DNA from: UBA4421 sp002704225
GTDB taxonomy: Bacteria > Pseudomonadota > Gammaproteobacteria > Pseudomonadales > Azotimanducaceae
Length of the DNA: 64,000 bases
NCBI GenBank assembly: GCA_902556425.1
Contig: CACDWG010000011.1
Location: 19,142 to 83,141, forward strand
Direction of reading: 5' to 3'
In this document: piece after piece, positions 8,773-17,591 of the stretch
Layout: each line of letters opens with the position of its first letter
Position numbering within the stretch: position 1 is the stretch's first letter
The notes under the pieces: model-generated
The model's database searches: none
What the model saw: the letters and a program-made list of their open reading frames with translations, nothing else
What the model was told of the DNA's origin: nothing
Translations under genes and position numbers: made by a program

Positions 8773-10173
8773 ATGGCTGATTCTCAGAACACCGATCAGG
8801 CGCTGTCCGAACAACGTTTGCAAGAAGCCCTCGCCCGCTACGAGCAACTGGGTGTTCGTCAAGTCAAGCTAGGCCTCACGGACATCGACGGCGTGATTCG
8901 CGGTAAATACGTCGGGCTCCGCAAGTTTGCCAGTCTGCTCACCAAGCAAGGTGGGTTTTGCGACTGTGTGTTTGGGTGGGATATGGACGACCAGCTTTAC
9001 GATGCCGGCGACTACACGGGGTGGCACAGCGGTTTTCCCGATACAGGCTTTCGGTTGCAGATAGATACCGAGCGCTGGTTGGCCGAAGAAGAGTGTCCGT
9101 ACTTCATTGCCGAGTTTGTGGAACGAGACGGCAGCGACCATGTTTTGTGCCCGCGCACTCGACTGCGGTCGGTACTCCAGCGCATGGGGGCGCAGGGCCT
9201 GACGGTGCGCGCAGGGTTTGAGTACGAATTTTTTGTGTTCAATGAAACTCCCCACAGCATTCGGGATAAGGGTTATCGGAACCTGACGCCCATTACCCCG
9301 GGAAACTTTGGCTACTCGGTGTTGCGGACCTCTGCCCTAGGCTCCGAATTTTCGCAATTCATGAATTATTGCGCAGATATCGAATGTGAACTCGAAGGTT
9401 TGCATTGCGAAACCGGTCCGGGCGTTTGGGAAGCGGCTCTGGCCTCACAGGAGGGGTTGGAGGCAGCGGACCGTGCGTCGCTTTTTAAAACGTTCGCCAA
9501 GGGCTATTTCCAGCGGCGGGACATGCTGGCGACCTTTATGGCTAAGTGGTCGATGGACTATCCGGGTCAGAGCGGGCATTTGCATCTGAGTATCTGTGAC
9601 CAAAATGGCAAGAACGTCTTTTTTGACCCGGACGATGCAGACGGCATGTCGCAAAAAATGCGCCAGTCCGTCGCCGGGCTGCAACGCTATTTGCCCGAAT
9701 TTTTGGCCATGCTGGCGCCAACCGTGAACAGCTATACCCGTCTGGTCAAAGGCGCGTGGGCCCCCACAGCGGCAACCTGGGGTGTCGAGAACCGAACGGC
9801 ATCCATACGTGTTATACCGGGAGACGAAAACAGTCAACGTATCGAAGTACGCGTTGGTGGTGCTGATGCCAATCCCTACTTAGTGCAGGCTGCGGCGTTA
9901 GCCGCCATGGAAATGGGTATGGCCGAAGACTTGGTTCCCGATGAGCCCATTGCCGGCAATGCCTATGAGGCGGAAGCGCATTTAGCTCCCGGCTATCATT
10001 TCGCCTCAGATCTAGCTTCAGCGGCCAGTCGCTTCGCCGAATCTCGCGCAGCCAAATACTGTTTCGGGGAGGCCTTTGTAGACCATTTTGCGATGACGCG
10101 GCATTGGGAGGCGCGTGAGTACCACCGCACGATCAATAGCTGGCAGCTTGAACGCTATTTTGAAATAGTTTGA
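8773..10173 (+). CDS. Glutamine synthetase family ligase (gamma-glutamyl-polyamine/amine type)
   Basis: This 466-residue protein has the GS N-terminal beta-grasp domain (about 1-115) and catalytic domain (about 120-466). Visible catalytic-domain motifs are RAGFEYEFFVF, GQSGHLHLS, NSYTRLVKGAWAP with the ammonium/ATP region, and ENRTASIRV with the glutamate-binding arginine. The N-terminal LGLTDIDGVIRGKYV is typical of PuuA/GlnA3-like ligases that glutamylate polyamines or other amines rather than ammonia. No GlnA adenylylation loop is evident. It is followed after 30 bases by a class I glutamine amidotransferase, resembling the puuA-puuD pairing of putrescine catabolism, so an amine substrate is inferred. 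The long structured leader upstream suggests tight control. Confidence 0.85.
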   Translation: MADSQNTDQALSEQRLQEALARYEQLGVRQVKLGLTDIDGVIRGKYVGLRKFASLLTKQGGFCDCVFGWDMDDQLYDAGDYTGWHSGFPDTGFRLQIDTERWLAEEECPYFIAEFVERDGSDHVLCPRTRLRSVLQRMGAQGLTVRAGFEYEFFVFNETPHSIRDKGYRNLTPITPGNFGYSVLRTSALGSEFSQFMNYCADIECELEGLHCETGPGVWEAALASQEGLEAADRASLFKTFAKGYFQRRDMLATFMAKWSMDYPGQSGHLHLSICDQNGKNVFFDPDDADGMSQKMRQSVAGLQRYLPEFLAMLAPTVNSYTRLVKGAWAPTAATWGVENRTASIRVIPGDENSQRIEVRVGGADANPYLVQAAALAAMEMGMAEDLVPDEPIAGNAYEAEAHLAPGYHFASDLASAASRFAESRAAKYCFGEAFVDHFAMTRHWEAREYHRTINSWQLERYFEIV

Positions 10174-10203
10174 ATCGAAGAGAAGAAGCGGCGACCACAT
10201 CAG

Positions 10204-10956
10204 ATGACTTTGCACCTTGGTATTTTACAAACAGACTCGGTTCTCGAAGATTTGCAGCCACGCTTCGGCGATTATCCGAGCATGTTTGAACAGCTCTTTC
10301 GTGCCCAGGATCCAACCGTCACGGTGACAACATACGATGTGCAGCGCGCACTGCCTGAAACCCTAGCCTGCGATGCCTACTTGATCACCGGCTGTAAGCT
10401 CAGCGTCTACGATGACCTGCCGTGGATTCGCGATCTCGCCGATTTTGTAGGCCGCGCCATCGCCGACAAGCGAAAAATTCTGGGTATTTGTTTTGGCCAT
10501 CAGCTCATTGCTCATTTTTTCGGCGGGCGTGTGGCCCCAGCCCCGGTGGGTTGGGCTGTCGGGGTGCAAACCAGTGACTTGGTGAAAACCCCTCGCTGGA
10601 TGGAGGCTGAAGGTAAACCGCCGGAACAACTTCATCTGGTGTCGAGTCACAAAGATCAGGTTGAGCGACTTCCCAACGGTGCGGAAGTGTTCGCTCGCAG
10701 CGATTTTTGTCCAATATCTGGGTTTACCCTAGGCGATGAGGTTCTCACGATTCAAGGTCACCCGGAACTCAGCACCGATTACTCGGAAGCGCTCATGGGT
10801 GTGCGACGTGAGTTGTTGGGTGAACAGGTTTACCAAGCCGGCATGGACAGCCTGCAGCAGCAAACAGACGAGAAGCTGTTTACTCGGTGGATGTTGGCGT
10901 TCCTGCGTGATTCATCTGCTGTGACCCAGCCTTCCGAACGCGCTGCTCGTGGCTAA
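10204..10956 (+). CDS. Class I (type 1) glutamine amidotransferase-like protein
   Basis: The 250-residue protein has the GATase1 nucleophile elbow ILGICFGHQL with C96, and the second motif IQGHPE with H186 and E188, so the Cys-His-Glu triad appears intact. It resembles the GMP-synthase-like glutaminase domain family (YfeJ-like) more than PuuD. Placed 30 bases after the GS-like ligase, it may hydrolyse a gamma-glutamyl product or supply ammonia; this role is inferred from pairing only. The start ATG at 10204 lies after GGCGACCACATCAG, with no strong Shine-Dalgarno. Its length is typical for stand-alone GATases. Confidence 0.87.
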   Translation: MTLHLGILQTDSVLEDLQPRFGDYPSMFEQLFRAQDPTVTVTTYDVQRALPETLACDAYLITGCKLSVYDDLPWIRDLADFVGRAIADKRKILGICFGHQLIAHFFGGRVAPAPVGWAVGVQTSDLVKTPRWMEAEGKPPEQLHLVSSHKDQVERLPNGAEVFARSDFCPISGFTLGDEVLTIQGHPELSTDYSEALMGVRRELLGEQVYQAGMDSLQQQTDEKLFTRWMLAFLRDSSAVTQPSERAARG

Positions 10957-10982
10957 GCCCCCCCCGCGGTTTTGCGCGTTTT

Positions 10983-11384
10983 TTGGTACGCAGCGCTGGG
11001 TTGCTGAAAAACCCCCGGTTACTCAAGCAACTGCTGGCTCGGGCCGTTGGCAAGTTAGGCCGCGCCGACAAAGGCCCGCTGGCTGAAATGAAAGAGCAGT
11101 TGCAGCGCATGATCGCCCTAGTGAAAGCCTACGTATCGGGCGACTATCGGGCGGTTTCTACCCAAACGATGGTGACAGTGGTCGCGGCGATTTTGTATTT
11201 CGTTGTGCCCTTTGACGCAGTGCCCGACTTTCTCTTTGGCTGGGGGCTGGTCGATGATGCGGCTGTATTGAGTTTCGTGGCGGCCCAGATTGCTGGCGAG
11301 TTGGATGCCTTCGCCGAATGGCAAAAAGCCCAGGCAAACGACGAGAACCTACCCAGCGATCCATCGGACGATGAGGGCCGCTAG
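10983..11384 (+). CDS. DUF1232 (YkvA-like) small membrane protein
   Basis: The 133-residue product contains the DUF1232 signature VVPFDAVPDFLFGWGLVDDAAVL at about residues 74-96 (two short pieces: PFDAVPDFL and GLVDDAAVL), preceded by one membrane span (about 60-75). The function of the family is unknown; YkvA-like proteins occur across bacteria, often near stress genes. The start is a TTG at 10983; a second TTG lies six codons on. The N-terminal third is basic and helical. The next gene overlaps its end by 14 bases, suggesting coupled expression. A weak 4-bp GC hairpin with a T-run precedes the start (about 10963-10984) but is too short to call a terminator. Confidence 0.75.
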   Translation: MVRSAGLLKNPRLLKQLLARAVGKLGRADKGPLAEMKEQLQRMIALVKAYVSGDYRAVSTQTMVTVVAAILYFVVPFDAVPDFLFGWGLVDDAAVLSFVAAQIAGELDAFAEWQKAQANDENLPSDPSDDEGR

Positions 11385-12189
11385 ATTGCGCCAGCGAAAA
11401 TCGTCTCGCCTTTCTCGGCGCGTTTCTGGGCCGTTGTTACTGACGGTCATACTGCTTCTGGGCCTCGCTTCTGTGCGAGCAGCTCAACTCCCCCAACAAA
11501 ACCTAGTCCTTGCTTACCGAGTGTATGTGTTTGGCCTGCCGACATGGTTCGATGCGACGGTAACGGTCAGATTTGCGGGTGAGCGTGTGTTCATGAACAG
11601 CGAGTTAAACAGCTGGATTTTCAGTAACAGTCATCATACCGAGTTCAGTCTTGCTGACTGTCGCTATCGCCCCCAAGGGTACCGCAATCATGGGTTCAGT
11701 CCCGGCTGGCGTTTCGACGACACGTTGCAGTACGACTGGGAAAATAACGTCGCGCGTTATCAGGGTCATTTGCAGCGCCCTGGCGAAACCGAAACCACCT
11801 ATCAGGAATTGGAACACCCGTTGAGCGAGCCTGAGAGCTATGGACAGTATGTCGATAAACTTTCTCAATTCTTCGTCATCGGCTGTCATTTTGGTGTCCA
11901 GAGCGACAGCTCGCCCCTGCTGCTGAACTATTTGGACGACACCTTGGGCCGGTACCGGATGACACTGATTCCCGATGACAAGACGATCAAGGTGGCGGGC
12001 AGTTTCTATGACACGATTCGGCTGGAGTCCGAGCCCTATGACGCGACCCCCGGGAGCATTCACCAACGGGTCAATTATTGGTTGGTCCCCGAGCTGGGTT
12101 ATCTTCCTTTGCAGGTCAAGACCAAGCTCGGTCGCCTACCTTTGACGGTTCGCTTGACCGGATTCAGCGGAATAGCTGACCCGCCTTGA
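11371..12189 (+). CDS. DUF3108-family periplasmic protein
   Basis: The ATG at 11371 gives 272 residues, with an Arg-rich N-terminus and a signal peptide (LLLTVILLLGLASVRA, about residues 23-38). The mature part is a beta-rich domain in which YRVYVFGLP near the N-terminus and VNYWLVPELGYLPLQVK near the C-terminus match the DUF3108 pattern, where a predicted beta-barrel-like fold is exported. Function is unknown; in other bacteria DUF3108 genes often sit near purN or purM. A longer upstream frame from 11290 would overlap the DUF1232 gene for 95 bases and lacks a signal peptide at its start, so 11371 is preferred. The overlap with the previous gene is 14 bases. Confidence 0.75.
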   Translation: MRAARLRQRKSSRLSRRVSGPLLLTVILLLGLASVRAAQLPQQNLVLAYRVYVFGLPTWFDATVTVRFAGERVFMNSELNSWIFSNSHHTEFSLADCRYRPQGYRNHGFSPGWRFDDTLQYDWENNVARYQGHLQRPGETETTYQELEHPLSEPESYGQYVDKLSQFFVIGCHFGVQSDSSPLLLNYLDDTLGRYRMTLIPDDKTIKVAGSFYDTIRLESEPYDATPGSIHQRVNYWLVPELGYLPLQVKTKLGRLPLTVRLTGFSGIADPP

Positions 12190-12320
12190 GGCTCGGTATT
12201 TAGGCATTAGACCTCGTTAGTGAATTCCGCCACTATTCCATCGCTTATTAGCCGCTTGCGGGGGCCTTCACTGCTTGCTGGTGGTGTTACTTTGGGGACG
12301 TCATAGGGAGGGAGCAGACC

Positions 12321-13931
12321 ATGGATTTTCATTTTGCCTCGGCTTGGGAGTTGGTAGCCGATAAGTATCCGAATCGCATAGCGACGATTTCCGATAACAA
12401 GACGTTGCCTTGGAAAGAGTTCGAGCGGCGGGCTTCGTGCATTGCCAGTTTGCTGGAAAAATACGGACTTGGGCCGGGTTCCAAGGCGGGTCTGTATTTG
12501 CACAACAGCAGCGAGTACCAAGAAGCGCAATTCGGCATTTTCAAGATTGGCGGCTGTCCAATCAACGTCAATTACCGCTACAAATCAGACGAACTGGTCT
12601 ATTTGTTAGAAAACAGTGACGCCGAAGCAGTATTTTTCCAGTCTTGCTATGCCATGCGTATATGGGAGATTCGTGATCGACTCCCCAACGTCAAGCTGTT
12701 CATCCAAATCGATGACAACACCGAAGCCTTGCTCAAAGGCGCTGAAGATTATGAACGCGCGATACGCGCGTACCAGCCGTTGCCACGACGACCTCAGAAT
12801 CCGGAAGATGTGTACATGCTCTACACCGGCGGTACCACCGGCTTACCTAAGGGTGTGATGTATCCCCAGGGTGCCTTCGCGGAATTTTTCTTGGCAATGG
12901 GTGCTGCCGGTCGAGAGTTAACACCGCCGGAAAATATGGCGGGTTATGCAGCGTTTCTAGAGCAAATCGCAGAGCCTCCTGTCAGCCTGCCGGCTTGTCC
13001 GTTGATGCATGGCACCGGTGTATGGCTGGGCAGTTTCGCCCCCCTGTTGCTTGGTGGCACTGTGGTCACCACTTCAAAGCTGGGCCTGAATCCGGATACG
13101 TTGCTGACCATGGTAGAAGATCATGGGGTAACGGATATGGTGATTGTGGGCGATGCGTTTGCCCGGCCGATTTTGGCAGCATTGGATGAGGCAGAGAAGC
13201 GTGGTACGCCCTATCAGATCGAATCCCTCAAACAGATCACGTCCAGTGGCGTCATGTGGAGCCAAGAGATCAAGCAGGGCTTGTTGCGTCATCAGGACTT
13301 GGTGCTTGCCGATGTGATGGGCTCTACCGAAGGCGGTATGGGTAGCTCCGTGATGACGCGGGAGGCGACGGCCAGCACGGCAAAGTTTGAACTCAATGAA
13401 GGCGTCGCGGTGATTACCGATGACGACCGTTTTGTTGAGCCCGGTTCTGGGGAAATGGGCAAGGTGGCCACATCGGCCTTTGTTCCGCTGGGGTATTACA
13501 AGGACCCGGAAAAGTCAGCGGCTACCTTCCGCGAAGTCGAAGGTGTGCGCTACAGCTTCCCCGGTGATTACGCCACGGTAGAGCCCGATGGCTCCATTAC
13601 CTTGCTGGGCCGTGGCAGTGTCTGCATCAACACCGGTGGCGAAAAAGTCTTCCCCGAAGAAGTGGAAGAGGCGGTGAAACGTCACGACCTGGTGGAGGAC
13701 TGTTTGGTCGTTGGCTTGCCCGACGAACGGTTCGGTGAGCGGGTGGTTGCTGTCACGTCATTGCGTGATGGTGCCAGCGCGAGTCCGGACGATGTCATTA
13801 CGTTCACGGCGGATCATCTGGCGGGTTACAAGCTGCCTAGACAGATTCTGCTGGTTGATCAGGTGCGTCGAGCACCCAATGGCAAGGCTGACTATAAGTG
13901 GGCAAAAGCGTTTGCTGAAAAAAGCCAATAG
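12321..13931 (+). CDS. AMP-forming acyl-CoA synthetase (FadD-like)
   Basis: The 536-residue enzyme belongs to the ANL superfamily. It has the P-loop YTGGTTGLPKG at residues 168-178, the adenylate motif MGSTEGGMG in the middle, the hinge-region FPGDYATVEPDG, and GRGSVCINTGGEKVFPEE near the C-terminal subdomain with the catalytic lysine expected in GKADYKWAK. Such enzymes activate fatty or steroid side-chain carboxylates to CoA thioesters via acyl-AMP. The GGTTGLPKGVMY variant resembles the FadD19/FadD17 group of actinobacteria, so a bulky or branched acid is possible (inference). A strong Shine-Dalgarno GGGAGGGAG precedes the ATG. The CaiB-type CoA transferase gene follows after 35 bases. Confidence 0.9.
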   Translation: MDFHFASAWELVADKYPNRIATISDNKTLPWKEFERRASCIASLLEKYGLGPGSKAGLYLHNSSEYQEAQFGIFKIGGCPINVNYRYKSDELVYLLENSDAEAVFFQSCYAMRIWEIRDRLPNVKLFIQIDDNTEALLKGAEDYERAIRAYQPLPRRPQNPEDVYMLYTGGTTGLPKGVMYPQGAFAEFFLAMGAAGRELTPPENMAGYAAFLEQIAEPPVSLPACPLMHGTGVWLGSFAPLLLGGTVVTTSKLGLNPDTLLTMVEDHGVTDMVIVGDAFARPILAALDEAEKRGTPYQIESLKQITSSGVMWSQEIKQGLLRHQDLVLADVMGSTEGGMGSSVMTREATASTAKFELNEGVAVITDDDRFVEPGSGEMGKVATSAFVPLGYYKDPEKSAATFREVEGVRYSFPGDYATVEPDGSITLLGRGSVCINTGGEKVFPEEVEEAVKRHDLVEDCLVVGLPDERFGERVVAVTSLRDGASASPDDVITFTADHLAGYKLPRQILLVDQVRRAPNGKADYKWAKAFAEKSQ

Positions 13932-13966
13932 CGGCTGAAGGCGACAAAACGCATCGAGAGTAATTT

Positions 13967-15181
13967 ATGACAAAAGAACAACCATTGGGGCCGTTAGCCG
14001 GTGTCCGAATCATCGACCTCACCAGCATGATATCTGGCCCAGTGGCGACCATGATGCTGGCGGATCAGGGTGCGGATGTGATCAAGGTTGAAGCCTTAGA
14101 CGGCGACTTGGTTCGTGGCGCAGGGGCGACACGCGCGGGCATTACGTCCACCTTTATCTCCTCCAACCGCTCCAAGCGCGCGCTTGCCATTGATCTGAAG
14201 ACTCCCGCAGGTGTCGAAGCGTTGAAGAAATTGCTGCAAACCGCGGATGTGATGGTGCAGAACTTCCGGCCCGGCGCCATCGAACGCATGGGTTTTGGCG
14301 AAGACGTTGTGCGGGCGCTCAAGGACGACATCATATACGTGTCAATCAGCGGTTTTGGTGATACCGGACCCTACGCGCATCAGCGTGTGTATGACCCGGT
14401 GATTCAGGCGCTGTCTGGTCTAGCGGCCATTCAGGCCGATGGAGAAACCGGGCGGCCGAAAATGATTCGCACCATCATCCCGGACAAAACCACCGCAGTG
14501 ACTGCTGCTCAGGCCATTACCGCCGCTTTGTTTTCCAGGGAGCGTACCGGCCAAGGGCAACATATTCGTCTTGCGATGCTCGACACCATGGTGGCGTATC
14601 TGTGGCCAGAAGGCATGGGTGGGTTTACCTTGGTCGGCAAGGAAGTCAAAAATGCTCGGGCGCAGCTGTCGCCGGATCTGATTTTTAAAACCCAAGATGG
14701 CTACATCACCGCGGGTGCCATGAGCGATAAAGAGTGGCGCGGCATGTGTACCGCTCTGGGACACTTGGAATGGTTGGAGGACCCGCGTTTTCTGACGGTA
14801 AATGACCGCGCTGTGAACGCGACGGATCGCATTTCGATGACCGGCGACGTGCTGGCCACCAATACGTCGGCCTATTGGTTGGAACGTCTCGATGCCGAAG
14901 GCGTTCCCTCAGCGCCGGTGCTGTCTCGAGAAGATGTGATTACCCATCCTCAGATTCAGGCCAATGATCTGATCCACGAATACGATCACCCCATCGCGGG
15001 CCGTATTCGACAGCCCCGACCGGCCGCGCGCTTTGATCAAACTCCCTCGGGCATCCAGCGACCGGCTCCGGGTTTGGGTGAGCACAGCAGCGAGATACTG
15101 ATGGAACTGGGTTACAGCGATGAGCAAATCGAGAGCCTGATCGATCAAGGTGTGCTGGGAGTGATGACACCGCCGGAATAA
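13967..15181 (+). CDS. CaiB/BaiF family CoA transferase
   Basis: The 404-residue protein begins with GPLAGVRIIDLTSMISGP and ADQGADVIKVE, the hallmark N-terminal CoA-binding fold of family III CoA transferases. The probable catalytic aspartate is D206 in LAMLDTMV. Family members move CoA between carboxylic acids or racemise 2-methylacyl-CoA (AMACR). Co-location with an acyl-CoA synthetase 35 bases upstream suggests they act on the same substrate, for example a branched acyl-CoA; this is inference. Length is typical. A convergent operon (anti-sigma/sigma) ends 35 bases downstream, with no clear intrinsic terminator between. Confidence 0.92.
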   Translation: MTKEQPLGPLAGVRIIDLTSMISGPVATMMLADQGADVIKVEALDGDLVRGAGATRAGITSTFISSNRSKRALAIDLKTPAGVEALKKLLQTADVMVQNFRPGAIERMGFGEDVVRALKDDIIYVSISGFGDTGPYAHQRVYDPVIQALSGLAAIQADGETGRPKMIRTIIPDKTTAVTAAQAITAALFSRERTGQGQHIRLAMLDTMVAYLWPEGMGGFTLVGKEVKNARAQLSPDLIFKTQDGYITAGAMSDKEWRGMCTALGHLEWLEDPRFLTVNDRAVNATDRISMTGDVLATNTSAYWLERLDAEGVPSAPVLSREDVITHPQIQANDLIHEYDHPIAGRIRQPRPAARFDQTPSGIQRPAPGLGEHSSEILMELGYSDEQIESLIDQGVLGVMTPPE

Positions 15182-15216
15182 CGGTGCCATCCCAGACGTC
15201 AGACTGCGCAAAGGAT

Positions 15217-16920
15217 CTAGCGGACTTCTGGGTCACGGCTGGCGCGGTTGAGCCAAAGCTGGACCATCAGTCCCAGCCCCAAAATCGTCGCCAGCAAGTT
15301 CAGTACGCCGCCAAGAAACGGTAGGTTAATGGCGATGGTCACGATGATCAGGCCAACGAAGAGGACGAGAGCCAAGCCTGGGTTGTCGCTTCGACTGGCC
15401 AGTACCGAACGACCGACCAGATGGGCGAAGACGATTTTGGCCAGATACCAAGCGGTCAGCCAAGCCGTTATCGTAATGAATGACAGGGGCAAGCCAACGA
15501 CGGTGATGGCGATGATAACCGCCACAATCGGTACGGTGACAAGCACGAGAAAGCCGATTCCGGCCGTTTTTATGCTTTCTTTGCCGTCGCCAAGCTCCAC
15601 CCGGCCAAGGCTGGGAGCAAGGGTAAAGATCAGCCACCCGACGACGAAGGCACCCACAAACCACAGCAACCCCCAAAGATAGAAGCTGTTGGATACGAAG
15701 CGGTTACGGGCCTGAATGTTTTGAGGCTTGCCCTGGTAGTCGATCTCGCCTCGAATGATTACGTCGTCGCCAAGCATCAGCCGGTCCTTGGTGGAGGTGC
15801 GATAGACGATATCGCCCCCGACCCTAGCGTTATCGAGCAGATTGATGTGTTTGGTCGCGACGTTGAGATTTCCGCCTATTTCACCGGAAACGACGAGACG
15901 TTCGGCAGCAACGAGCATGTCTTTGGCGATCTTGGCATCCATCGCAAGCGAACTGCTGAAGCTGGCCAGGTTACCCCCAGTCTCGGTCTTCGAATCCAAT
16001 TTGATCGTGTCTCCTGCGAGCCAAAGATCACCGGCGACGTTTGCCTGCTCGAAGATGATGGCGTCGGCGAGGCTAACCGTCATTCCGCCAACGTTGGCAC
16101 TGATCGTCACGTTATCGGCGATCGTGATCAGGTTGCCTGAGATCTCTCCGGTCACCTCGATATCTTCAGCCGCCACAAATAAGTTGCCCTTGATGGCACC
16201 GTGGATCGTCGCGGTTTTTGTGGTAATCAATAGTGTGTCGTCGATGGTGTCAGAGGCCGCTATGATCACAGGATCTTCCTGCTGGATAACTTGTAACGCG
16301 TGGCCGGTGGGTGGTAGGCCGATCAATGTTGCGCCGACCCCAAGAGTCAACAGCACCGCCGGTACCGCACCGGGCTTTCGCCAGACGCTGCGTAAGCCAT
16401 ACAGCGATAGCAAACCGAAGGCCGCGATGATCACGGCTAAGTAGTTGTAGAACATGTCGATTCCTTCCTTTTGTAAAAATAGAAAAATTTGATTGGCCAC
16501 CGTGTAAACACTGGGTGCCCAGGTTGACGCTGCCCATGCGATAGAACCTAAAATCATCTCCTCGAACAGTGCTTTCCAAGACCACTGCACCAGCGCGGTC
16601 GTTAAGGTCACCGCGATCGTCGCTAAGGTAGCGTCACGTAACCGCTTTTTAGACTGAAACGGGTGTATCTCCGGCGCTTCGATGGTCGGGCTGGCTGCCA
16701 TGGCGAAGGCGCCCGAGAGACCTTGAGCTTCCTGCCGAAGCTGGTCGACGATACGGCGGCAGGTAGTACAGCCCCTGACGTGGTTGTGCACCGCGTGCCA
16801 CTCGGCTCCTTCTATCGCTTGATCTAAGGTTTGTTGATCTGGTGCCTCTTGAACTGGGGATGATGGATCCAGTGCCTCTTCGGCATACATCATTAAGGTC
16901 AATTCGGTCGGGTGGCTCAC
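15217..16920 (-). CDS. Anti-sigma factor fused to a bactofilin-like polymer-forming repeat domain
   Basis: The 567-residue protein has a zf-HC2 anti-sigma zinc motif (H47, C51, C54 in HVRGCTTC) at the N-terminus. Hydrophobic segments follow at about 100-210, then a right-handed beta-helix-like repeat region at about 235-400 with many GEISGNL/GGNL turns, as in bactofilins and polymer-forming cytoskeletal domains. Three or four membrane spans close the protein (about 415-560). It overlaps the upstream ECF sigma gene by four bases, so it is very likely the cognate anti-sigma factor. I infer that the exported or membrane-bound beta-helix senses an envelope state. Repeat boundaries are approximate, and the topology of the beta-helix is not certain. 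Confidence 0.8.
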   Translation of the reverse strand: MSHPTELTLMMYAEEALDPSSPVQEAPDQQTLDQAIEGAEWHAVHNHVRGCTTCRRIVDQLRQEAQGLSGAFAMAASPTIEAPEIHPFQSKKRLRDATLATIAVTLTTALVQWSWKALFEEMILGSIAWAASTWAPSVYTVANQIFLFLQKEGIDMFYNYLAVIIAAFGLLSLYGLRSVWRKPGAVPAVLLTLGVGATLIGLPPTGHALQVIQQEDPVIIAASDTIDDTLLITTKTATIHGAIKGNLFVAAEDIEVTGEISGNLITIADNVTISANVGGMTVSLADAIIFEQANVAGDLWLAGDTIKLDSKTETGGNLASFSSSLAMDAKIAKDMLVAAERLVVSGEIGGNLNVATKHINLLDNARVGGDIVYRTSTKDRLMLGDDVIIRGEIDYQGKPQNIQARNRFVSNSFYLWGLLWFVGAFVVGWLIFTLAPSLGRVELGDGKESIKTAGIGFLVLVTVPIVAVIIAITVVGLPLSFITITAWLTAWYLAKIVFAHLVGRSVLASRSDNPGLALVLFVGLIIVTIAINLPFLGGVLNLLATILGLGLMVQLWLNRASRDPEVR

Positions 16921-17459
16921 TCAACACCTCCATGCATCGTTTTCTGATCTAAGGGTTGTTGCAGGCAGTGTCGCAGCCGCTGCTTCGCGCGAAGCAGCAG
17001 AACCCCAACATGATTGCGGTTTGTGCCCAGCAGGGTGGCAATTTCCTCGTAGCTGAGATGGACTAAATACGCTAAGACCAAGGGCACACGATATTTCTCC
17101 GGCAAGTCGTCGATGGCAGCGTTTAAACGGGCTTGGGTCTCGGACGCGATCAATACATCGATGGCCAAGGGTTCGGGTGCTTTCAGGCGCTCAATCTCCG
17201 CATGCGATTCGGTATGAATATCCTCCCAGCGACCCACCTGCCGCAGCTGGTCTAAGCAGTGATGGTGCGCGATTGCTGCGATCCAATGCCAAAACGGTCG
17301 GGTGGATTGATAATGCCTGAACGTTTTGTAGGCACGGGTAAACGTTTCTTGCGCGGCATCTTCAGCGCTTTCATTGGTTAGCAAAAATCGACGGCACAGA
17401 GCGAATACCCGTGGGTAGTACTCCCGATAGAGAACCTCAAATGCACCGCTGTCTGCCAT
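16917..17459 (-). CDS. ECF-family RNA polymerase sigma factor
   Basis: The 180-residue product has sigma region 2 at about residues 8-75 (LYREYYPRVFALCRRFL, then SAEDAAQETFTRAY) and region 4 at about 115-170 (LPEKYRVPLVLAYL, then YEEIATLLGTNRNHVGV as the helix-turn-helix). This is the sigma-70 ECF layout, with no regions 1 or 3. It directs RNA polymerase to a small regulon, probably including its own operon. Its stop overlaps the start of the zinc-motif anti-sigma gene, the normal order for such pairs. The promoter lies in 17460-17591, but I could not identify a convincing -35/-10 pair. Confidence 0.93.
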   Translation of the reverse strand: MADSGAFEVLYREYYPRVFALCRRFLLTNESAEDAAQETFTRAYKTFRHYQSTRPFWHWIAAIAHHHCLDQLRQVGRWEDIHTESHAEIERLKAPEPLAIDVLIASETQARLNAAIDDLPEKYRVPLVLAYLVHLSYEEIATLLGTNRNHVGVLLLRAKQRLRHCLQQPLDQKTMHGGVE

Positions 17460-17591
17460 AAATATTCCCGAACGCTTAAAAGGTATTACGTCCAGCGAAC
17501 ACAGTTATTACGGTTTCGGCCTGAGCGGAGAGCGATTTTGGGAAGAAAGATCAGAAACAGTGATGCCTTTCACATTGCGAAAGGCGAACCG

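Noticed and set aside
17565..17585. GCCTTTC/GAAAGGC hairpin as a terminator after the MFS gene
   Set aside because: No T-run follows on the minus strand, so it is not an intrinsic terminator.
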